DNA of 64,000 nt from NCBI RefSeq assembly GCF_001854885.1, contig NZ_MDDV01000013.1:62001-126000 (forward strand), given 5' to 3'. The notes below the pieces were generated by a model that made no database searches, was not told the DNA's origin, and was given only the letters and a program-made list of their open reading frames with translations. This document shows positions 57,854-64,000 of the stretch, piece by piece; position 1 is the stretch's first letter, and each line of letters opens with the position of its first letter. The stretch comes from Ensifer sp. LCM 4579. Lineage in GTDB: Bacteria; Pseudomonadota; Alphaproteobacteria; Rhizobiales; Rhizobiaceae. Position numbers and translations under genes: made by a program.

Positions 57854-58225
57854 TCAATGGGACGTCTCCAGCAATTGCTCGATCTTCCTGACAAGCTGCA
57901 GGAGATCGATCGGTTTGCTGTCATAGTCGTCGCAGCCGGCTTCCAGCGCCATCTCCCGGTCGCTTGCCATCGCATGCGCGGTGAGCGCAATGACCGGAAT
58001 GCCTGAGGTCGCGGGATCGGCCTTGATCCGTCGTGTGGCCTCCCAGCCATCCATCACCGGCAGGCTCATGTCCATGAGGATCAGGTCCGGCTTTTCCGAG
58101 GCGGCGAGCTCGACGCCCGCCTGGCCGTTTTCCGCGATCAGCACATCGAAGCCGCGACGAGACAATCGCCGCGAAAGCATGTCGCGGTTCATTTCATTGT
58201 CTTCCACCAGAAGGATTCTCGTCAT
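57854..58225 (-). CDS. Single-domain response regulator (DivK-like)
   Basis: 123-residue stand-alone receiver. It has the acidic pair in LLVEDNEMNRDM, acceptor aspartate in LILMDMSLPVMDGWEATRRI, and the switch and lysine positions IALTAHAMA and DDYDSKPID. Close to the CheY/DivK group in layout. Sits between the hybrid kinase (25 bases upstream) and the cyclase (11 bases downstream), so it is probably a phosphate shuttle. Confidence 0.92.
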   Translation of the reverse strand: MTRILLVEDNEMNRDMLSRRLSRRGFDVLIAENGQAGVELAASEKPDLILMDMSLPVMDGWEATRRIKADPATSGIPVIALTAHAMASDREMALEAGCDDYDSKPIDLLQLVRKIEQLLETSH

Positions 58226-58250
58226 TTCGGTTCTCCTTCGGTCGTGCGCG

Positions 58251-61004
58251 TCAGCTGTCCGTAGTGGCTCTGGCCGCCGGTTCCTGCGATGGGATCTGCC
58301 GTTCGAGGGCTTCGACCAGCTGGGACCTGCTGTTCGCGCCCTTGTTGACGACGGCGACCGCCCGATCGCGCAGCCATCTGAGCTCCTTTGCGGACAGGTC
58401 CTTCGACGTGACGACGACGACGGGAATTTTCTGCAGTTCCGGAATTCTCTGCATTTCGCTGAGGGTCTCGAAGCCGTCCATCTCCGGCATCAGAAGATCG
58501 AGCAGAACGAGGCGCGGCAGCAATCGCTTCATTAGTTCGAGACCGCGAATGCCGTCGGCGGCCTCGTGGACCGTCCAATCTCTCTTCACCAGAATACGAC
58601 GGAGGAAATCACGCGATGCCCGATCGTCGTCGATGATCAGCACATCGCGATTGCCACCGCCGCAGGCCTCGATCGTCCTGATCAGCTTCTCGGTGTCGAT
58701 CGGCTTCGTCAGATATTCGACGGCGCCGAGCGAAAGGCCGAGCTCGCGATCGGCAAGGATCGTCGCCAGGATCACCGGGATCGTGCACAGTTCGGGATCG
58801 CTCTTCAACGCCCGCAGCACCGCCCAGCCGTCCTGATGCGGCATGATGATATCGAGGATGATCGCCGCCGGCCGGTGCGTCCGCGCGGCGGCAATGCCTT
58901 CGGCGCCGCTTGCCGCCTCGATCGAAGCGAGCCCCGCTTCCGCAAGCGCCTTGGCGATCAGGCTGCGGGCGGCCGGTTCGTCGTCGATGATAAGGGCCGT
59001 GCGACCCGGCGCAGTTGGCGGCGCTTCCGCCGTCTGCTCTCCGCTGGGCTGTTGCCGGCATTCCGCCGGCACTTCCATGGTGAAGACCGATCCCTTTCCG
59101 GCTTCGCTTTCGACGGTGACGATGCCGCCGATCATGCGGCTGAAGCTGCGGGTGATGCTCAAGCCCAGCCCCGTGCCGCCGTAGTTTCGGGTGGTGGAGG
59201 CATCGGCCTGCGTGAAGGGATTGAAGAGCCGCTCCTGCTGCTCCGGCGTCATGCCGATCCCGGTATCGGACACCTTGAAGACGAGCCAGTCCACGTCCGC
59301 CCGCGCTTCGCGCCGCACCGAAAGCGTCACCCGGCCGGCCTTGGTGAATTTGGCCGCGTTGCTGAGCAGGTTGAAAAGGTTCTGGCGCAGCTTGGTCTGG
59401 TCGGAGGTCATCACGCCCAAATCGGCGCCAAACTCCTGGACGAACGCGTTTTCGTTCTTGGCCATCAGCGGTGCGACCGTGGCGCTCACGTCGCTCAGCA
59501 ATTCGGCGACGTCGAAAGTTTCGAGGAAGACCTCCATCCTGTCGGCCTCGATCTTCGACAGGTCGAGGATGTCGTTGATGAGCGAGAGCAGGTTCCGGCC
59601 GGCGGAGGCAATCTTTTCGAGATCGGGCACGAACTCGTCCTCTTCCTGCTCCTGTGCTTCTTCGATCAGCATCTCGCTGTAGCCGATGATGGCGTTCAAC
59701 GGCGTGCGCAGTTCATGGCTCATCGAGGCGAGAAAGCGGCTCTTCGCCTCGCTTGCCGACTCCGCGTTGCTCTTTGCCCGTTCGAGCTCGACCTGCCTGA
59801 GCTTCAGTTCGGTGATGTCGGTGTAGACGGCGACGGTCCCGCCGTCCGGAATCTTGCGCTTGGTGATGCGGACCCATTTCTCGCCGAACCGTTTCTCGTC
59901 GACGAAGCCGGCCGGATCCCGGTGCAGGCTGAGGCGATCCTCTATCCACGCCGACGGCGATTTGCCTTCGAGGTCCACGTGCCCGCTCGCGACATCCTCC
60001 TCCAGGACGTCGCGGAAGCTCCTGCCGCGGAGCGTGTTCGGCGCGTGGCTGGGAAAGATCTCGCAGTATTTGCTGTTGGCGACCAGGATCTTGTCGTCCG
60101 GATCGTAGAGGACAAAGCCATCGGATATCGCCTCGAGCGCGGCGGCGATCGTCCGCCTCTGCCGTTCCGCCTCCTCTTCGAGCTTCTTCTTCTCGATGGC
60201 GCTTTGCCGGAACAGCGATAGCGTCCTTGCCATTGCCCCGATTTCGTCGCCGCCCCCCTGAGGTATTTCGACGTCGTAGCGACCTTCCTTGAGGTCGCCG
60301 ATCACGCGGTTGAGGCGCCGCAGCGGACCGACGATCGAGCGCAGGACGAGAAGCGTGAGAATGGAGCCGATCACGACGAGGACACCGACCAGGATGGCGG
60401 CGGCCGTGGCGGTCCTCTGCGCCTGCTGCACCACCTCGCTGCGGGCGGTCTCCGCCTCGGCCTTGACCTGCTCGACGAGTGCGTTCAAGTCCTGGTCGAC
60501 GCTGCTGCTGTGGGTGCGCGCCTTGGCCAGCAGCGTATTGCCGATGATGCGGTTGTCCTCGGTATAGGCGTCGGTCGCCTGAAGCGCCGTTTCGACATAG
60601 GCGGCGACCTCCTTCCGGATTCCCTCGACGGTCCGCGGCGAATGCTTTTCCAGCCGCTCCAGTTGCACCTCCAAGCGTTCGCGCGCCCGCTCGGCATTGC
60701 GTTGCGAATTCATCAGCAGGCTGACGGAGAGATCGGTCAGCCAGTATCTGAGATCTCCGAAGGCGACGTGCGCCGCGGCTGCCGATGCCGCGCGGTCGAA
60801 CAGTTCCGTCGTTTCGGCCATGCGGTCGGCGCTTCGATAGAGCGCCTGCGTCAGAAACAGGGAGGACAGTATGAGGCTGATCAGCCCGGCCGCCGTCAGG
60901 GCCGCAACGCGGGCGGAGATCGGTAGCCTGGCAAGGCGGTGGGCAAGCCTCCTGGGCGCCGCTATGGCCCCGAACGACCGCAATGGCTCACTTGGCGCAC
61001 TCAT
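58251..61004 (-). CDS. Membrane hybrid histidine kinase with HAMP, PAS and two receivers
   Basis: 917 residues. Transmembrane helices at ~30-52 and ~205-228 bracket a helical periplasmic sensor (~53-204). HAMP ([20 protein letters not shown]) is followed by PAS (~290-400, [20 protein letters not shown]). The kinase core has H-box [12 protein letters not shown] (His near 428) and NLLSNAAKF, with a G2 block [15 protein letters not shown]. Two C-terminal receivers follow ([14 protein letters not shown] and [13 protein letters not shown]). Its start overlaps the stop of the heme protein gene (ATGA), so that protein is probably its sensory partner. Confidence 0.9.
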   Translation of the reverse strand: MSAPSEPLRSFGAIAAPRRLAHRLARLPISARVAALTAAGLISLILSSLFLTQALYRSADRMAETTELFDRAASAAAAHVAFGDLRYWLTDLSVSLLMNSQRNAERARERLEVQLERLEKHSPRTVEGIRKEVAAYVETALQATDAYTEDNRIIGNTLLAKARTHSSSVDQDLNALVEQVKAEAETARSEVVQQAQRTATAAAILVGVLVVIGSILTLLVLRSIVGPLRRLNRVIGDLKEGRYDVEIPQGGGDEIGAMARTLSLFRQSAIEKKKLEEEAERQRRTIAAALEAISDGFVLYDPDDKILVANSKYCEIFPSHAPNTLRGRSFRDVLEEDVASGHVDLEGKSPSAWIEDRLSLHRDPAGFVDEKRFGEKWVRITKRKIPDGGTVAVYTDITELKLRQVELERAKSNAESASEAKSRFLASMSHELRTPLNAIIGYSEMLIEEAQEQEEDEFVPDLEKIASAGRNLLSLINDILDLSKIEADRMEVFLETFDVAELLSDVSATVAPLMAKNENAFVQEFGADLGVMTSDQTKLRQNLFNLLSNAAKFTKAGRVTLSVRREARADVDWLVFKVSDTGIGMTPEQQERLFNPFTQADASTTRNYGGTGLGLSITRSFSRMIGGIVTVESEAGKGSVFTMEVPAECRQQPSGEQTAEAPPTAPGRTALIIDDEPAARSLIAKALAEAGLASIEAASGAEGIAAARTHRPAAIILDIIMPHQDGWAVLRALKSDPELCTIPVILATILADRELGLSLGAVEYLTKPIDTEKLIRTIEACGGGNRDVLIIDDDRASRDFLRRILVKRDWTVHEAADGIRGLELMKRLLPRLVLLDLLMPEMDGFETLSEMQRIPELQKIPVVVVTSKDLSAKELRWLRDRAVAVVNKGANSRSQLVEALERQIPSQEPAARATTDS

Positions 61005-61759
61005 TTGAACAAGACGATGCTGATCGCACCGCCCAGGTCGCCCGCCTTTCCTCCCTCCTTCGGATAGCCGGTGACGTCGATTTCACCCTTCGGCGCACCA
61101 TGGCACGTAAGGCAGGATTCCGTGTAATATTCCGGCAGCAGCATGCGGAAAGCGGGGCGATCGTCGACGGTCGTCACTTCGGTGTAGCTGTCGCCCTTCG
61201 GCCTGTCGGCGTCCGAAAATACATTCTCGATGACCCCTGACTCCCAGGCATCGGGGAGGGACTTGCGATTGCGCACCAGCTCTTCGGGTGCCGTCACGCG
61301 GACCAGCGCCTCGGCTCCCACCTTGGCGGCGAATTTCTCGTTCATCAGCCGCGCGAACACGGCCGGGACGAAGCCTTTGAAGCCGATGCCGGGGCGGTTG
61401 ATGTCGGCCTGCTGTTCGTCGACGACCTCGCGCATCGCCTCGATCTGCGCCTGGATCAGTTTGCGGTCGCGCTCGGACAGGTCGTCGGTGATCAAGGGAT
61501 GGCCGGTGCGCTTGGCGTAAAAGGCAATCGCCTCCGTCGTGAAGCGCTCGCCGTCGAGGTGCTTGTCGCCGACGGACGGATCGTTGATCAGCGGCTGATA
61601 GTTCGAGAGCACGCTTCGCGCCGCCCGGAGGAACTCCGCGAGCCGGGTCCCGGTCGCTACATCGGCAGCCTCTTCGGCCGCCGCCGCAGGCATGAGCAGC
61701 ATGCAACCGGTCAGTAGGGCCGGAATCGATGTTCGCGCGATGGCTGCAAGGACTTGCAT
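61001..61759 (-). CDS. Periplasmic heme-binding DUF3365/Tll0287-like protein
   Basis: 252 residues. The signal peptide is [20 protein letters not shown], with cleavage near AAAAEE. The core of the Tll0287-like domain is [20 protein letters not shown]. The c-type heme motif is CLTCHG near residue 214 in [18 protein letters not shown]. This domain often senses redox state or gases. First gene of the signalling operon and translationally coupled to the hybrid kinase. The start at 61759 follows GAGGAACAGG; an upstream extension would bury the signal peptide. Confidence 0.86.
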   Translation of the reverse strand: MQVLAAIARTSIPALLTGCMLLMPAAAAEEAADVATGTRLAEFLRAARSVLSNYQPLINDPSVGDKHLDGERFTTEAIAFYAKRTGHPLITDDLSERDRKLIQAQIEAMREVVDEQQADINRPGIGFKGFVPAVFARLMNEKFAAKVGAEALVRVTAPEELVRNRKSLPDAWESGVIENVFSDADRPKGDSYTEVTTVDDRPAFRMLLPEYYTESCLTCHGAPKGEIDVTGYPKEGGKAGDLGGAISIVLFK

Positions 61760-61996
61760 TTTCCTGTTCCTCGAGCAGGAAGCACAAGCCGGAACCATAT
61801 CACAGGAACGCTGGTCGCAGGAGTCATCTGTGGGGGGCGGAGCCTTTCGCGACGGGCCGTGCGATGTTCCTTCTTCCCCCCGACGCCTACGTAGAATGAC
61901 GTATGTGCAGTGCAGTGCCGACGTCGGATGATCCGCAACGGCCAAGGAGAACGGACACTCCGTTGCGGCGACCAGAACTAGAGGGGTTCAAATCAG

Positions 61997-63286
61997 ATGA
62001 CTATCAAGGCACGCGTCACCGGCGCATTTATCGCTGCCGTCCTTTCGACGACCGCGTTCAACGGCGCCTTTGCCGAGGACACGATCAAGGTCGGCATCCT
62101 GCATTCGCTTTCCGGAACCATGGCGATCTCCGAGACGACGCTGAAAGACGCCATGCTGATGCTGATCGACGAACAGAACAAGAAGGGCGGACTGCTCGGC
62201 AAGAAGCTCGAGGCGGTCGTCGTCGACCCGGCCTCGGACTGGCCGCTTTTCGCCGAGAAGGCGCGCGAGCTGATCTCGGTTGACAAGGTTTCGGCGGTCT
62301 TCGGCTGCTGGACGTCCGTGTCGCGCAAATCGGTGCTGCCGGTCTTCGAGGAGCTGAACTCGATCCTCTTCTATCCCGTCCAGTACGAGGGTGAGGAAAG
62401 CCAGCGCAACGTCTTCTATACGGGTGCTGCGCCGAACCAGCAGGCGATCCCCGCCGTCGACTATCTGATGGAGAACGAAGAGGTCGAGCGCTGGGTGCTC
62501 GCCGGCACGGACTATGTCTATCCGCGCACGACCAACAAGATCCTCGAGGCCTACCTGATCGCCAAGGGCGTCAAGCCTGAGGACATCATGATCAATTACA
62601 CGCCCTTCGGCCATTCCGACTGGCAGACGATCGTCTCCGATATCAAGAAGTTCGGTTCGGCCGGCAAGAAGACTGCCGTCGTCTCGACCATCAATGGCGA
62701 CGCCAACGTGCCCTTCTACAAGGAACTCGCCAATCAGGGCGTCAAGGCCGAAGACATTCCCGTCGTCGCCTTCTCGGTGGGTGAGGAAGAGCTTGCCGGC
62801 CTCGACACCGGGCCGCTCGTCGGGCACCTCGCCGCCTGGAACTATTTCCAGTCGGTCGACAATCCGGCCAATGCCGAGTTCATCAAGACCTGGAAGGCCT
62901 TTACCAAGAACGACAAGCGGGTCACCAATGACCCGATGGAAGCCCACTATATCGGTTTCAACATGTGGCTGAAGGCGGTCGAGAAGGCCGGCACCACCGA
63001 TACCGACGCCGTGCTCGACGCGATGATCGGCGTCTCCGTGCCGAACCTTTCGGGCGGCTATTCGACGATGATGCCGAACCACCACATCACCAAGCCGGTG
63101 CTGATCGGCGAGATCCAGTCGGACGGCCAGTTCGAGACCGTCTGGGAGACGCCCGGCCTCGTCGTCGGCGACGAATGGTCGGACTACCTGCCGGATTCGA
63201 AGGACCTGATCTCCGACTGGCGGGCGCCGATGTCCTGCGGCAACTTCAACGTTGCCACCGGCAAGTGCGGCGGCAAGGGCTCCTGA
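61997..63286 (+). CDS. urtA: Urea ABC transporter substrate-binding protein
   Basis: 429 residues with signal peptide MTIKARVTGAFIAAVLSTTA cleaved at AFA-ED. Peripla_BP_5/6 family; UrtA hallmarks are GILHSLSGTMAISETTLKDA, FGCWTSVSRKSVLPVFEELN, YPVQYEGEESQRNVFYTGAA, GTDYVYPRTTN and VAFSVGEEEL. It captures urea (or short amides) for the UrtBCDE transporter. Divergent from the heme/kinase operon, which shares its 237-base promoter region. Confidence 0.96.
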   Translation: MTIKARVTGAFIAAVLSTTAFNGAFAEDTIKVGILHSLSGTMAISETTLKDAMLMLIDEQNKKGGLLGKKLEAVVVDPASDWPLFAEKARELISVDKVSAVFGCWTSVSRKSVLPVFEELNSILFYPVQYEGEESQRNVFYTGAAPNQQAIPAVDYLMENEEVERWVLAGTDYVYPRTTNKILEAYLIAKGVKPEDIMINYTPFGHSDWQTIVSDIKKFGSAGKKTAVVSTINGDANVPFYKELANQGVKAEDIPVVAFSVGEEELAGLDTGPLVGHLAAWNYFQSVDNPANAEFIKTWKAFTKNDKRVTNDPMEAHYIGFNMWLKAVEKAGTTDTDAVLDAMIGVSVPNLSGGYSTMMPNHHITKPVLIGEIQSDGQFETVWETPGLVVGDEWSDYLPDSKDLISDWRAPMSCGNFNVATGKCGGKGS

Positions 63287-63397
63287 TCCGCAGGACTCAT
63301 GCCGGGTCTTCATGACGAAAGAGATGTTCGAGGGGCGGCCGGCGTTCCGGCCGTTTCCTGCGAGGCATTTTCCATGACGAAACGATACCCCGGAAAA

Positions 63398-63427
63398 CCC
63401 TCCGTCCGACGGCGTCCGGACGGAGGG
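63398..63427 (+). other. Hairpin between urtA and urtB
   Basis: A perfect 11-base-pair stem (CCCTCCGTCCG, 63398-63408, with CGGACGGAGGG, 63417-63427) in the 264-base gap between urtA and urtB, followed by ACTTT rather than a full T-tract. A smaller GGCCGG..CCGGCC hairpin lies upstream near 63338. Together they may attenuate transcription so urtA exceeds urtB. Confidence 0.65.
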
Positions 63428-63550
63428 ACTTTGCCTGCCGAAGGACGTGCACTGTAACACAGGACGTGATTGGTCGGGCGACGCGAAGGCGGGCGGGATG
63501 GGCAGCAGTTGCCGGTTCATCCCGCACTGAACTGACGAAGCGAGAGGCGA

Positions 63551-64000
63551 ATGTACCGCATCTTCCTATCCATGCTGGTAGCCTTGTTCCTCATTGCCGC
63601 AGCCGCCCCGGGGGCTCGAGCCGAGGAGGCGCTGCGCGAACTGGTGAACGCCCTCGGTGAGGCCAAGCTCTCCGACATGGACGAGCACATCGCGTCGCTG
63701 GCGAAGACCGGCGACCCCAGCGTCGTACCGATCCTCGAAGCGCTCGGCGAGGGCGATCTCTATGTGCGCAAGGCCGATGGCCAGGTATTCCTGACGAAGG
63801 GAAACGGTTCGAAGCTCACGCTCACCGACCCGGTGTCCGGAGAAAGTGCCGGTGAGGCGCCGAAGGCGGCCCTTTCGAAGGTCAAGGTCAACAACGGCGT
63901 CCGCCGTGCGGTGCGCACCGCGCTCGGCAGCCTGACGCTCATGAGCCCCGACCGCAATGCCCGCCTCAAAGCCGTGCAGTCGGTGCTGCAATCGCCGAAT
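63551..64000 (+). CDS. urtB: Urea ABC transporter permease UrtB (3' end cut by window)
   Basis: The first 150 residues of UrtB. A signal-like helix (MYRIFLSMLVALFLIAAAAP) is followed by the family's ~200-residue N-terminal soluble extension, with EALRELVNALGEAKLSDMDE and DPSVVPILEALGEGDLYVRK. The LivH-type membrane domain would follow beyond the window. GAGAGGCGA precedes the ATG. Next in order after urtA, as in other rhizobia. Confidence 0.9.
   Translation, partial: MYRIFLSMLVALFLIAAAAPGARAEEALRELVNALGEAKLSDMDEHIASLAKTGDPSVVPILEALGEGDLYVRKADGQVFLTKGNGSKLTLTDPVSGESAGEAPKAALSKVKVNNGVRRAVRTALGSLTLMSPDRNARLKAVQSVLQSPN

Noticed and set aside
58566-60221. 551-codon plus-strand frame
   Set aside because: Shadow of the hybrid kinase, whose motifs are all on the minus strand.
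61988-63520. 510-codon minus-strand frame
   Set aside because: Shadow of urtA; urtA has a signal peptide and all family motifs.

Overview
This window comes from a high-GC alphaproteobacterium of the Rhizobiales, most likely Sinorhizobium/Ensifer or a close relative. The evidence is a DctA that reads almost like the S. meliloti protein, a divergent dctBD pair with a sigma-54 promoter, a thiCOSGE operon behind a TPP riboswitch, an agp-type alpha-galactoside locus, and rhizobial palindromic intergenic repeats. The dct, thi and agp loci sit on the pSymB chromid in S. meliloti, so a pSymB-like chromid is a reasonable guess (inference). I see no rRNA, tRNA or CRISPR array.

Layout. 1-5909: a CUT2 (ribose-type) sugar ABC operon on the minus strand, cut by the window edge. 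It has a textbook LacI-type operator, a small cytochrome c gene and a LacI-family regulator. 5967-16289: an AraC regulator divergent from an alpha-galactoside operon in which two GH4 glycosidases bracket an Opp/Dpp-type ABC transporter. 16605-21205: thiE, thiG, thiS, thiO and thiC, read leftward from a TPP riboswitch. 21391-26801: two close paralogues of a BacA/ABCD-like ABC exporter, separated by about 1.4 kb holding an interrupted small membrane ORF. 27072-31926: dctD, dctB and dctA with DctD sites and a sigma-54 promoter. 31933-36226: a LuxR-type response regulator and a 1126-residue permease-histidine kinase-receiver fusion. 36527-45035: metabolic and stress genes (GFA enzyme, esterase with a CopG regulator, Na+/H+ antiporter, SDR, GH15 glucoamylase-like enzyme, MerR regulator) and a parDE module. 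45198-52850: a second CUT2 transporter with an SMP-30 lactonase and a divergent kinase/regulator pair.

53116-55544 is the most foreign-looking stretch. It holds an orphan MbcA/ParS-type antitoxin with a palindromic operator, a decayed tyrosine recombinase, an AT-richer gene fusing a PD-(D/E)XK nuclease to an ImmA/IrrE-type metallopeptidase, and a 24-base repeat that recurs 31.6 kb away. 55685-61759: two small unknown genes and a signalling operon (heme-binding periplasmic protein, hybrid kinase, single receiver, DHp-receiver-cyclase fusion). It is divergent from urtA and urtB of a urea transporter, which runs off the right edge.

Coding is dense, with many 1-4 base stop/start overlaps. Sugar, dicarboxylate and urea uptake each have a nearby regulator or two-component system, as expected of a rhizobial chromid specialised in nutrient scavenging. 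The strongest candidate for an undescribed system is the nuclease-metallopeptidase fusion at 54074-55366.
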